26,494 bases of DNA from Nitrospirae bacterium RBG_13_39_12 (GCA_001805125.1 MHEF01000079.1:1-26494), one strand, 5' to 3'; positions 7,602-16,449 are shown, counted from the first letter of the stretch. A program made the numbers and translations. Notes: generated by a model not told the origin, from the letters alone.

Positions 7602-8636
7602 ATGAGTAGTAAACTTACATACAAAAAGGCCGGTGTTGACATTGATGAGGGAGAAAGGTTTGTGAACCTGATCTCTCCCATAGCAAGGAAGACATTCAGG
7701 CCAGAAGTCCTGACAAATATCGGTTCTTTCAGCGCCCTTTTTAAACTGGATGTAAAAAGATTTAGAAGGCCTGTGCTCGTAAGCGGAACTGATGGCGTCG
7801 GAACAAAACTGAAAATTGCCTTCATGATGGATAAGCATGATACCGTCGGGATAGACCTTGTTGCCATGTGCGTAAATGATATTCTTACAAGCGGGGCTGA
7901 GCCCCTGTTTTTCCTTGATTATTTTGCAACCGGCAAGCTCAGACCGGAGAAGGCAGCAGAGGTTATCAGAGGCATAGCGGCTGGGTGCAAAGAAGCAGGT
8001 TGTTCACTGGTGGGTGGGGAGACGGCGGAGATGCCTGGTTTCTATTCTGAAGACGAATATGACCTTTCAGGTTTTGCTGTAGGTATTGTAGATAAGAACA
8101 AGATAATAGACGGGTCCAAGATAAAAGAAGGGGATGTAATTATAGGCATCTTATCGAACGGTCTCCATAGCAATGGATATTCACTTGTGAGAAAACTCTT
8201 TTTTGATTTGAGGAAAATGGACGTGAATGCTTATTTGCCTGATCTCGGTACTACGCTCGGAAAAGAGCTGCTCAAACCCACAAGGATTTATGTTGAGGCA
8301 TTTATGGATTTAAGAGATAGTATAAGGATTAAAGGTATGGCTCACATAACAGGTGGCGGAATTCCGGGGAACCTTAGCAGGATATTGCCTAAAGGTGTTT
8401 GTGCAAACATCAAAAGAGGTGCATGGCCTGTTCCTAATATATTTAATTTAATAGAAAACATAGGGAATGTACCTGAAGAAGATATGAAAAAAACTTTTAA
8501 TATGGGAATAGGTTATGTTATGGTAGTATCCAGGATATCAGCCGGGAAAGCAATCTCTTTGCTTAAAAAGTCAGGATACAACGCCTTTATAATAGGGAAT
8601 ATTGTGAAAGGGGGTAAGGGTGTTAAATTTGCATAA
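7602..8636 (+). CDS. purM: Phosphoribosylformylglycinamidine cyclo-ligase (AIR synthetase)
   Basis: 344 residues, full family length. PurM closes the imidazole ring in de novo purine synthesis: FGAM plus ATP gives AIR, in the cytoplasm. The sequence shows SGTDGVGTKLK (residues 61-71), DLVAMCVNDI (85-94), the GGETAEMPG motif and the C-terminal ITGGGIPGNLSRILP motif. The ribosome-binding site is weak (A-rich leader). No other purine gene is nearby; instead purM overlaps by 17 bases with a cell-wall peptidase gene, so it is transcriptionally tied to an envelope module. Confidence 0.95.
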   Translation: MSSKLTYKKAGVDIDEGERFVNLISPIARKTFRPEVLTNIGSFSALFKLDVKRFRRPVLVSGTDGVGTKLKIAFMMDKHDTVGIDLVAMCVNDILTSGAEPLFFLDYFATGKLRPEKAAEVIRGIAAGCKEAGCSLVGGETAEMPGFYSEDEYDLSGFAVGIVDKNKIIDGSKIKEGDVIIGILSNGLHSNGYSLVRKLFFDLRKMDVNAYLPDLGTTLGKELLKPTRIYVEAFMDLRDSIRIKGMAHITGGGIPGNLSRILPKGVCANIKRGAWPVPNIFNLIENIGNVPEEDMKKTFNMGIGYVMVVSRISAGKAISLLKKSGYNAFIIGNIVKGGKGVKFA

Positions 8637-9465
8637 GATAAAAATATTATTAAAAAAGGCATTTACTCCTGTAACAATAATGTTAGTTCCTCACAGCAAA
8701 ACAAAACCGCTGAATTTTAAGATGCCTTTCATAGGAATATTTACTTCAGTAATATTATGTTGTTTTGGTACCATTTATATTTTTTCGATAGCTGTTGATA
8801 CTTTCGAGTACTATAAGATGAAGGAGAAATTAAGTTACTATTCGCAAGAGTTTTTAGAACTGAATACCACGATTTCCGCGTTAAAAAAATCTGAAAAGGA
8901 ATTTAAAAGAATATTCTCACTAGGCACAAAAGAGAAGGTTCTCGAGAATATTGATACTTCCGATAGTGGTTCAATCGATATGGAAAGCTTAAAGCAACAG
9001 ATTAGGAATACAATCGAAACTGTCGGAGAAATAAAGGATTATTTGCATGTTCAACGCGACATTTATTTTGCAACACCCAAAGGATTACCGGTTAAAGGCC
9101 ATATTTCTTCTGGTTATGGCAGTAGAAGTCATCCAATGAGCGGAGCAAAAGAATTTCATTCAGGCCTTGATGTATCGGCAAGCCCTGGAAGTCCTGTAAG
9201 GGCTACAGCTGACGGAATAGTAAGTTTTTCAGGATGGAGTGGAGGTAACGGAAACCTTGTTGTATTGGAACACGGACATGGGTTTTCTACCTTCTTTGCC
9301 CACAATAAGGTAAATAAGGTGAAAGTGGGACAGAAAGTCAAAAGGGATGATATAATCGGGTATGTTGGTACTACAGGGAGCTCTACAGGACCTCACGTAC
9401 ATTATGAGATTTGGAAAGACGGAAGACATGTTAATCCTGAAAAATATTCTGAAAGGAAATCATAA
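8620..9465 (+). CDS. M23 (LytM-type) zinc metallopeptidase, membrane anchored
   Basis: 281 residues. A transmembrane segment (about 36-58) anchors it, followed by a short coiled coil (about 62-100), a linker, and a C-terminal M23 domain. The zinc ligands and catalytic His are all present: H180 and D184 (HSGLD), H228 (FFAHNK) and H259/H261 (HVH), so it should cut peptidoglycan cross-bridges in the periplasm. The start is GTG 8620, set by AAGGGGG five bases upstream, and the gene overlaps purM by 17 bases. Its stop overlaps the bactofilin start (TAATG). Pairing of an M23 enzyme with a bactofilin is a repeated theme in bacterial shape control. Confidence 0.9.
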   Translation: MLNLHKIKILLKKAFTPVTIMLVPHSKTKPLNFKMPFIGIFTSVILCCFGTIYIFSIAVDTFEYYKMKEKLSYYSQEFLELNTTISALKKSEKEFKRIFSLGTKEKVLENIDTSDSGSIDMESLKQQIRNTIETVGEIKDYLHVQRDIYFATPKGLPVKGHISSGYGSRSHPMSGAKEFHSGLDVSASPGSPVRATADGIVSFSGWSGGNGNLVVLEHGHGFSTFFAHNKVNKVKVGQKVKRDDIIGYVGTTGSSTGPHVHYEIWKDGRHVNPEKYSERKS

Positions 9466-9836
9466 TGTTCAGTAAGAATACAGAAAAGATGGAGTCATTA
9501 ATAGGAGCAAATTCAAAATTTGTTGGAGATATTGATACAAAGGGGACCCTGAGAGTTGACGGTACTATGGAAGGGAATGTCAATGCTGACTGGGTAATAC
9601 TAGGGGCAAAAGCTTATCTTAAAGGTGATGTTATTTCAAGAGGTATTATTGTCGGTGGCAGGATAGATGGGAATCTTAGAGCGAAGGAAAGCGTTGAGAT
9701 AAAGCCTAAAGGTCAGGTATCCGGAGACATTACTACTACTAAGTTGACAATAATTGAGGGCGGCGTTTTTGATGGCAGGTCTTTTATGCAGAAAAGTGAA
9801 TCAAAGGTTGTGGAGCTTCAGACAAAAGGGGGATAA
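9465..9836 (+). CDS. Bactofilin (polymer-forming cytoskeletal protein)
   Basis: 123 residues, typical bactofilin length. After a short polar N-terminus (MFSKNTEKMESLIG), residues about 15-110 form the repeating GDIxxxGxLxVxGxxxGNV beta-helix pattern, with conserved glycines in GTMEGNV, GGRIDGNL and GQVSGDI. Bactofilins polymerise without nucleotide and act as scaffolds for envelope enzymes. AAAGGA lies about 7 bases before ATG 9465. The one-base stop/start overlap with the M23 peptidase suggests translational coupling and a shared function in cell shape. Confidence 0.93.
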   Translation: MFSKNTEKMESLIGANSKFVGDIDTKGTLRVDGTMEGNVNADWVILGAKAYLKGDVISRGIIVGGRIDGNLRAKESVEIKPKGQVSGDITTTKLTIIEGGVFDGRSFMQKSESKVVELQTKGG

Positions 9837-9891
9837 GAGTTCCGTCTCCCTATCGCATATTTTTGCAAGTTACTTCAGGGAAAAGACTTTT

Positions 9892-10758
9892 TTAAATACC
9901 CCAGAGACTCGGAACCGGTCTCTTAAATCCTTTCTCTGATGCGAGCATGTCAAGATGAAGACTTGTAATATCCTCTAAATTGAGATCAGGTTTATAAGTA
10001 AGTTTTCGAACATCTATCGTCTTTATGTATTTTTTGCACTGTTCACATAAGTCTACTCTGTATGCTTCCTGTCCGTCAGCATAAAAATAGTGGAGTTTCT
10101 TATGATCTCTGTTGTCACAGAATGGACACTTCAAGCGTTCACCTGACCACAGAAAATTACAAAAGGAACACATGAAATGTCTATTTCCTGTGTCGCCAGT
10201 GAGAGCAGAGATTTTGGGAAGCGAGCCGCAAACGGGACAATATCCCCTGAGCCAGTTTTTCAAATCGACCTGATCTTTTACCTTTTCGACATTCGCAGCA
10301 ATTGAAGGTTGAATACTCATATAAACAAGAAATTTCAGAATAACGTTGTTTATCTGAAGTTTTTCAGCAATCTTTTCTTGGTAGGCTTTGTCGAAATGTT
10401 TGATGAATAACTTGTCAAGATGTAAGTTGTTATCAGCAATTGCATACTCTATTCTTTGAATATCTTCGTTCATCTTTGGGGTTACTGTTTTCCCGATTTC
10501 ACATAATGAATTGAACAATAGAACTGAAGACGGTATATCAAGTGTAAAGTCTTCTTTGTTCATTAACGGAAAACCCTCTTGAGTTTGTATTTTTTTTATA
10601 TCGTCTCTTGACTCGATTTGAGTAACCGTAAGGGAAGGGGTCATCTGAAGTTGCTTCTCTAAAACCTTTTCATAAAAATCCAGTATTTCCGCATAAACTG
10701 GGTTTTTTTTCTTGAGTTTTTCTATCTGTTCTTTTATCTTTTTTAGCGATTTACTCAT
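9892..10758 (-). CDS. fdhE: Formate dehydrogenase accessory protein FdhE
   Basis: 288 residues. FdhE is a cytoplasmic rubredoxin-like metal-binding protein needed for maturation of exported formate dehydrogenases. Four CxxC pairs are visible: C174/C177 (CPVC), C197/C200 (CSFC), C211/C214 (CPFC) and C238/C241 (CEQC), in a domain that follows a charged helical N-terminal half, as in the family. It lies just downstream of fdhAB on the same strand but is separated from fdhB by an intrinsic terminator, so it is probably made at a lower level by read-through or from its own promoter. Its stop faces the bactofilin stop across 55 bases. Confidence 0.9.
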   Translation of the reverse strand: MSKSLKKIKEQIEKLKKKNPVYAEILDFYEKVLEKQLQMTPSLTVTQIESRDDIKKIQTQEGFPLMNKEDFTLDIPSSVLLFNSLCEIGKTVTPKMNEDIQRIEYAIADNNLHLDKLFIKHFDKAYQEKIAEKLQINNVILKFLVYMSIQPSIAANVEKVKDQVDLKNWLRGYCPVCGSLPKISALTGDTGNRHFMCSFCNFLWSGERLKCPFCDNRDHKKLHYFYADGQEAYRVDLCEQCKKYIKTIDVRKLTYKPDLNLEDITSLHLDMLASEKGFKRPVPSLWGI

Positions 10759-10785
10759 ATAAGAATTATAGCACGCTTGAGTTTC

Positions 10786-10828
10786 AAAAAAAGGGCTTGT
10801 TTCAAGGAGATCTTAAAACAAGCCCTTT
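10786..10828 (-). terminator. Intrinsic terminator after fdhB
   Basis: On the minus strand, a 13-bp perfect stem (AAAGGGCTTGTTT, 10816-10828, paired with 10790-10802) with a 13-base loop is followed by a T run (10786-10790). This is a well-formed rho-independent terminator for the fdhA-fdhB transcript. It ends 28 bases before the fdhE start codon. Confidence 0.85.
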
Positions 10829-10849
10829 AAAAGTACGCCTGAATAATTT

Positions 10850-11572
10850 TTAACCTGCCAATTTGGATAAATTTGCCAGATTTTTAGTGACAGCAATTCT
10901 TGTTATTTTTTTGGTATCAACTAATTTGGCAAATTTATGGTATCTCTGCGGATCATCAATCACGAGAAAGATGGTCCTTGTAAAATCAGCATTAAGTAAC
11001 TGTGCCTTGGGATAAGTTGTTTTTAGCTCCTTCAGTCTCTTATTGGCCATTTCAAGCATCTTATCCCGATCACCGAAATTCATAGTGCCTGTAGGGCAGG
11101 TCTTAACGCATGCAGGTAGCATCCCTTCTTTAATCCTGTCAATACACATAGTGCATTTGGCCATTCCACCTGTCTTTTTATCCCATCGTGGAATATCCCA
11201 CGGGCAGGATTCTCTTATGGTCTTTGCATCCGCTTCTTTTACCTTTACCTTTGGGTTATATAGCACTGCACCTGTTTCGTCATCTCTAGTGATAGCTTTA
11301 GAACCCAGAGATTCAGCGGTCATTTTGCATGGCGGTTCAATACAATGCCTGCACTGATCAGCGAAAAAATACCACTTGGGTTTTCCATTATCTTCAAGCT
11401 CGCTAAACCTTACTAATTTAAACGTAGCAAATGATAGATCTTCAGGATTCTGATGGGTGCCGCGCTGAGTTGTTTTTGTAGCCGGATTCATGTTCCACTG
11501 TTTACATGCAATCTGACATCCACGGCATGCTGTACATTTGCTTGTATCTATAAAAAAGGATTTATCTGCCAT
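10850..11572 (-). CDS. fdhB: Formate dehydrogenase beta (iron-sulfur) subunit
   Basis: 240 residues. Exactly twelve cysteines sit in ferredoxin patterns: C13, C16, C19, C23; C74, C77, C82; C123; C140, C143, C155, C159. That is enough for three [4Fe-4S] clusters, as in two-subunit periplasmic formate dehydrogenases of the Desulfovibrio type. It should pass electrons from FdhA to a cytochrome. It has no signal peptide; the family is carried through the Tat system by the alpha subunit. A strong GGAGGTGA site lies 6 bases before ATG 11572, and the gene starts 15 bases after the fdhA stop. No membrane subunit follows. Confidence 0.92.
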   Translation of the reverse strand: MADKSFFIDTSKCTACRGCQIACKQWNMNPATKTTQRGTHQNPEDLSFATFKLVRFSELEDNGKPKWYFFADQCRHCIEPPCKMTAESLGSKAITRDDETGAVLYNPKVKVKEADAKTIRESCPWDIPRWDKKTGGMAKCTMCIDRIKEGMLPACVKTCPTGTMNFGDRDKMLEMANKRLKELKTTYPKAQLLNADFTRTIFLVIDDPQRYHKFAKLVDTKKITRIAVTKNLANLSKLAG

Positions 11573-11587
11573 TGTTTATCACCTCCC

Positions 11588-14500
11588 TTAAGCTTTCTTG
11601 ACCTTTTGGGCCGGTTGTTTGGTTAATTTAGTGACATTAGCCATAAATGCCTTTGATTCGGGTATCATGGTATTGGGATCACCGATTGTAGGAGTAAGTA
11701 GATTTGCACTGTCACCGCCATCCTTAGGGTGCAGCCAGCCAAAATGATAGGGAAGCCCTATCAAATGAACCGTTTGACCTGCAACAACAAAAGGCTTAAG
11801 ACGCAAAGTAACGATTGCAATCGCTGCCACTTTTCCGCGGGCGGTTTCTACAAGTACTTTGTCACCATTTTCGATACCTCTTAGTTTTGCAAGCTCCTGG
11901 CTCATCTCACAGAACATTTGAGGCTCAGCTTCAACCAGCCATGGTAGCCAGCGTGTAAGAACTCCTGTCTGCCAGTGTTCTGTAACCCTGTATGTTGTAC
12001 AGACAAAGGGATATCGTGGATCACAGGTAGCAAAACTGTCCAGTCCACCTTCGAAAATCTTTATAACAGGGTTAATCCTCTGGTTGGACATGATGTTCTT
12101 TTCGATCGGGCATTCCAGTGGCTCATAATGTTCAGGGAACGGACCATCTTTTAATCCAGGACCGAATATAGAAGCAACGCCATCTGGTTTCATAATAAAT
12201 GGATAGACACCATTAGTGCTCATTGGCGGTGCCGGGCCGTCAGGAATATCTCCGAGCCATTTCTTGTTCTCGGCATCCCATTTCAATAATGTCCTGTTCG
12301 GATTTCTTGGTTTTCCTTCAAGGTCGACTGATGCACGGTTGTAAATAATCCTTCTGTTAACAGGCCAAGCCCAGGACCACTGGGGATACAATCCGAGTCC
12401 GGTTGGATCATCCTTTTTCCTCCTGGCTGCCATATTGCCTGCCTCTGTATAACTGGCTGAATATATCCAGTTACCACAGGAAGTTCGGCCATCATCGAGT
12501 AGGAATACGAAGCTTGGCACCAAAGTGCCTTTCTTATATGCCTTCTTATCAAAAGGATGTTCTGGAACATCCTCTAAGAAGTAGCCGTTAATCTCCTTTG
12601 CCACTTTATGGATATCAAACTTGCCATCGGTTTCATAATCCCATTTTAAATTAAAGATAGGGTCTGTGAAGGGACCCTTCTCTTTCTTATAGAGAGCCTG
12701 AACCTTTTTAAAAAGTTCGTTCATGATCTCGCCGTCAGGCATTGCATCTCCAGGTGGATTGGTGGCTTTCCATCTCCACTGCATCCATCTGCCGCTGTTC
12801 GAAATACTTCCTTCCTTTTCAAGGAAGGCTGCACATGGAAGCTGGAAAACCTCGGTTTTGATCTTCTTGGGATCCATATCAGGCCCTTTCCAGAATTCGC
12901 CAGTTTCATTGTCAAAGACATTAACATTTACCATCCAGTCCAGTTTGCCTAAAGCCTGACGAACTTTACCTGCGTTTGCACTTGAACATGCAGGGTTCAT
13001 ACCCCATGCAAAGAAACCGGTAAAAGTCCCTTTAAACATTTCATCAAAAAGGTTCAGCCATGATGCATCCTGTGTGGGCTCAAGCTTGGGCAGCCAGGAA
13101 TAACAAAAGTCATTATCTTTTACGGCATTGTCGCCGTAAAAAGACTTTAAAAGACTGGCGACGTACTTTGGTCTGTTTTTCCACCAGTTGACACTTCTTG
13201 GATCTTTTGAGGCCGGGGTGGTCTTATTGTAATCTTCAAGAGTAGCCCACTGTGCACGGGGTGTTGGTAAATAACCCGGAACAATATGGAAAAGCAGACC
13301 CTGATCAGTCGAGCCCTGAACGTTAGACTCGCCTCTCAGCGCATTGATACCACCTCCTGCAATTCCCATATTACCAAGAAGACTCTGGATAATGGACATC
13401 GCACGAATATTCTGAACGCCAACAGTGTGTTGGGTCCAGCCCATTGCATACAGTTCGGTACCGGCTTTATCAGGCTTTCCTGTAGATCCGTAAACCTTAT
13501 AAACTTTTTCAAGGTCTTCCTGAGGTGTTCCGGTTATCGCTGTAACTTTCTCAAGTGTATAACGTGAATAATGTTTCTTTAGAAGCTGAAAAACACATCT
13601 TTCATTTTGTAAAGACATATCCTGTTTCGGTATCCCTTTTTCATCTTTTTCCAACGCCCAATTTGCCTGATCATATGATCTTTTGGACGGGTTATAGCCA
13701 GAGAAAAGGCCGTCATCAAAACCATATTTAGGATTTACAATATATGAAGCATTGGTGTAGTTTTTCAGATAGAATTCATCGTAAAGGTCATTATCAAGAA
13801 TATACTTAATCATACCGCCAAGAAAGGCTATATCTGTCCCTGAACGAAGTCGAACAAATATATCAGCCTTTGCTGATGTTCGGGTAAACCGTGGATCTAC
13901 ATGAATAAGGATAGATCCTTTTTCCCGGGCAGCCTGGATCCATTTAAAAGAAACAGGATGGTTTTCAGCAACGTTACTGCCCATGTTCAGAATAACATCG
14001 GCGTTACGGAAATCAATATAATGGTTTGTCATCGCACCGCGCCCGAACGACTCTGCCAGAGCCGCTACAGTTGCGCTGTGTCATATACGGGCCTGGTGTT
14101 CGATATATACAATGCCGAGAGATCTCAGGAGCTTCTGGTATAACCAGCATTCTTCGTTGTCTAGGGCAGCGCTGCCAACAGAAGCAATGCCATTAGTTCG
14201 GTTTACCACCTTACCTTCTGCATTCTTCTCGACAAAACTTTTATCTCTACTCTTTTTAATATTGGCAGCAATCTTGTCTAATGCCCAATCCCAGCTGACC
14301 TCCTTCCATGAGGTACTGTTCGGAGCACGATAACGAACTTTCGTAAGGCGGTTATCATTAACAGCAATTTGATAACTCGATCCTCCCTTGGGACATAAGG
14401 CTCCCTCGCTTATAGGATGATCGGGATCACCTTCTGCATTAATCACCTTTCCTTTTTTGTCCGTAGACACAAGTATACCGCATCCTACTGAACAGAAACA

Positions 14501-14653
14501 GCATATGGTGGGAGTTTCCTTTGCCCCTTTAATCCGAAGTTCAGCAGCATAGACTTGAGCAGGGGTTAGATCAAACCCCAATTGACTCAGGGTCAAACCT
14601 GCAGCAGTAACACCAGAGATCTTCAGAAAATCTCTGCGGGTAAAATCTTTCAT
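11588..14653 (-). CDS. fdhA: Selenocysteine-containing formate dehydrogenase alpha subunit
   Basis: 1021 residues when the in-frame TGA at 14081-14083 is read as selenocysteine (Sec191). The active-site context is EHQARI-Sec-HSATVAAL, typical of Mo/W-bis-pterin formate dehydrogenases; translation stays open on both sides, with 16 sense codons before the internal ATG at 14032. The N-terminus has a Tat signal (TRRDFLKISG) and a [4Fe-4S] site (CxxCxxxC around residue 51-58, then LCPKGG). The C-terminal part has the pterin-binding features of the DMSO reductase family. The enzyme oxidises formate to CO2 in the periplasm with FdhB. The start at 14653 has a near-perfect AGGAGG site 5 bases upstream. 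Automated callers that treat TGA as stop will split this gene in two. Confidence 0.95.
14048..14083 (-). promoter_or_regulatory. UGA selenocysteine codon with SECIS-like hairpin
   Basis: The UGA codon (14081-14083) is followed after 16 bases by a 7-bp stem, CGGCUCU with AGAGUCG (14048-14064, one G-U pair), closed by a GGC loop. The loop begins 23 bases after the UGA and has G in its first positions, which agrees with the usual bacterial SECIS arrangement recognised by SelB. Hairpin and spacing are seen; activity is inferred. Confidence 0.75.
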
Positions 14654-14762
14654 AAAAACCTCCTTTCTTAAATTTATTTAAAAAAACTAAAGAACTTGTA
14701 CTCTCCTTCCTAAACTTCTATGAATATAATCGATTTCTTCTATTGATTATATTTATATATTA

Positions 14763-14791
14763 TTTTTATCAAAAAAAAGAATACTTGTCAA
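14763..14791 (-). promoter_or_regulatory. Probable sigma70-type promoter for fdhA
   Basis: On the minus strand a perfect TTGACA (14786-14791) is followed, after 17 bases, by TAAAAA (14763-14768). This would give a leader of roughly 100 bases before fdhA. Directly upstream of the -35 is AATAACCGCAATTCTTC, which is almost repeated at the aroE promoter. Confidence 0.5.
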
Positions 14792-14814
14792 GAAGAATTG
14801 CGGTTATTTCCAAC

Positions 14815-15269
14815 TACGAATTAAAAGTGAACACACCATATTTATAATAATAAAGATAAATGTCTCTTTCATATTTAAGTGGAAAACACACTGGATCCCC
14901 GGGTCAAGCCCGAGGATGACATTCATAAATGATTGGTTTTGTTCGTCATTCCCGCGGTTTTTAAGCGGGAATCCAGTAAGTCTTATGACTCTTTCAACTT
15001 TTTTACGAATGAACCAGATAATTTTACATTTATATGGAAATGTCGTCTTATTGTCATTCTGGCTCTTGTCCAGAATCCTTCTTATAAGATTACAAAGGAG
15101 AAACAGCGGCAGGAAAGATTCTCTCCTCGGCGAGTCGCTGAGGCGACCGAACAAGTCGGAATGACCAGCAATTTTTATGACATTTGTTTATGGTATCTCC
15201 AGCAGCAGAAAGGTCAGAATGAATAACGTCCATATTTTTAAAGAAAATATGGTTCACTTTTAATTCGTA
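14815..15269. mobile_element. MITE-like element with terminal inverted repeats
   Basis: The 18 bases TACGAATTAAAAGTGAAC at 14815-14832 recur inverted and without mismatch at 15252-15269, and the match continues (CATATTT) after a 4-base indel. The 455-bp interval holds no credible gene, no transposase, and several smaller palindromes: 14891-14920, 14945-14976, 15053-15078 and 15114-15165. It lies between the fdhA promoter and the GAF/hydrogenase genes. It may be a non-autonomous element or an older repeat into which smaller ones have inserted. I could not identify a clean target-site duplication. Confidence 0.6.
15053..15165. repeat. Composite palindromic repeat, copy B
   Basis: GTCATTCTGG...CCAGAATCC (15053-15078), then after a spacer AAAGATTCTC...GGAATGAC (15114-15165). 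The same two units in the same order occur at 4985-5008 and 5087-5129, about 10 kb away, with around 80-90 percent identity by eye in the second unit. This marks a dispersed repeat family. Confidence 0.75.
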
Positions 15270-15393
15270 AACAGTTCAATTTTAAAAAATTCCTAACAGC
15301 AGAATTGCGTTTATATATATAATTCAGTATAAGAACATTTTTAAGCACATCTTTAACTTGACAACTGAGTCGGTCTCTGTTACTTTGTTTTGT

Positions 15394-16449
15394 ATGGAAA
15401 CCAACCAGTCGCATATGTGCAGGCTGTGCGGTGAATTATCTCAAGCCCATGATCTTGATACGACCCTTAATATCTTTGCAAGAAATATAACAAAAATTAT
15501 GGGAGTAAAGGGCTCCACCATTAGACTACTGGATGAAAAAAAACAGACCCTTGAGATAGTTGCCCAGCATGGATTAAGCAAAGCGTATTTAAATAAAGGG
15601 CCTGTGATTTTAAAAAAACATCCAGTTGATCAGAAGGTTCTCAAGGGACAGATTATAAGCACAAGGGACATAACAAAAGAACCCCACGTCCTTTATCTAA
15701 AAGAAGCAAAGAAAGAAGGGATAAAGTCGGTTCTCAGTGTTCCTATGATGGTTGATGACAGGCCTATAGGTGTTGTAAGAATCTATGCTTCATCTGCTCG
15801 TGATTTTTCCAAGGAAGAGACAGAAAGGCTTAAAACACTTGCTTATTTAGGCGGTATGCTCGCAGACAAAGCAAAAATATGGGGTGAGATGCGTGCTCTT
15901 ATAAAGATATCTCAGTCTGTGAGTTCTTCATTGTCTCTTAAAGAGGTACTGCAAATGATAGTTGAAAATGCCGTCAGGACACTGGGTTTGAAAGCTGCTT
16001 CTATAAGGCTTCTTGATGAAGATAGGAAAACACTTCAGGTCAAAGCTGCATATGGTTTGAGTAAGGCATATCTGGAAAAGGGACCGGTCGTACTGGAAAA
16101 AAGCACAATAGACAGGGAATGTCTCAGATGTGCGATTGTATCAGTGAAAGATATTAGAAAAGACAAAAGACTTCAATACAGGGAGAAACTTATTAAAGAA
16201 GGTATTGCGTCACTAATCTCTTTGCCGCTAACTGTCAGAGGGGCTGCAATAGGGGTTATAAGGGTATATACATCTGTGCCGTACTCATTTACTGACTCGG
16301 AAATAGATTTTCTCTCAGCACTTGCATGTCAGGGGGCTATCGCAATTGAAAATGCGCGTCTTTTTGAACATATAGAGAGTGAATACAAAGAACTGGCAAA
16401 GGATGTCTGGAAATGGTATGACTGGGGAACACACTTTCCGAAAATCTAA
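15394..16449 (+). CDS. Tandem GAF-domain sensor-like protein
   Basis: 351 residues from ATG 15394. Two GAF domains (about 18-158 and 176-332) make up nearly the whole protein and clearly resemble each other: both contain IRLLDE, GLSKAYL-x-KGPV and a P(I/M)GVxRIY-type strand, so one arose by duplication. There is no kinase, cyclase, HTH or other output domain. GAF domains bind small ligands or redox cofactors; N-terminal CRLC (residues 9-12) and several other Cys residues could matter. The start is uncertain: TTG 15358 is in frame, and neither has a clear ribosome-binding site. It overlaps hydB by about 32 bases and is probably the first gene of the hydrogenase operon, so a role in sensing for, or acting on, the hydrogenase is plausible but unproven. 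Confidence 0.8.
   Translation: METNQSHMCRLCGELSQAHDLDTTLNIFARNITKIMGVKGSTIRLLDEKKQTLEIVAQHGLSKAYLNKGPVILKKHPVDQKVLKGQIISTRDITKEPHVLYLKEAKKEGIKSVLSVPMMVDDRPIGVVRIYASSARDFSKEETERLKTLAYLGGMLADKAKIWGEMRALIKISQSVSSSLSLKEVLQMIVENAVRTLGLKAASIRLLDEDRKTLQVKAAYGLSKAYLEKGPVVLEKSTIDRECLRCAIVSVKDIRKDKRLQYREKLIKEGIASLISLPLTVRGAAIGVIRVYTSVPYSFTDSEIDFLSALACQGAIAIENARLFEHIESEYKELAKDVWKWYDWGTHFPKI

Noticed and set aside
11588..14032. A separate 814-residue formate dehydrogenase starting at ATG 14032
   Set aside because: The frame continues upstream through 16 sense codons to a UGA in the selenocysteine context and on to a Tat signal; it is the second part of fdhA.
14804..15226. Several ORFs of about 80-116 codons in the TIR-bounded element
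   Set aside because: They overlap on both strands, follow the repeat units and have no recognisable protein features or ribosome-binding sites.
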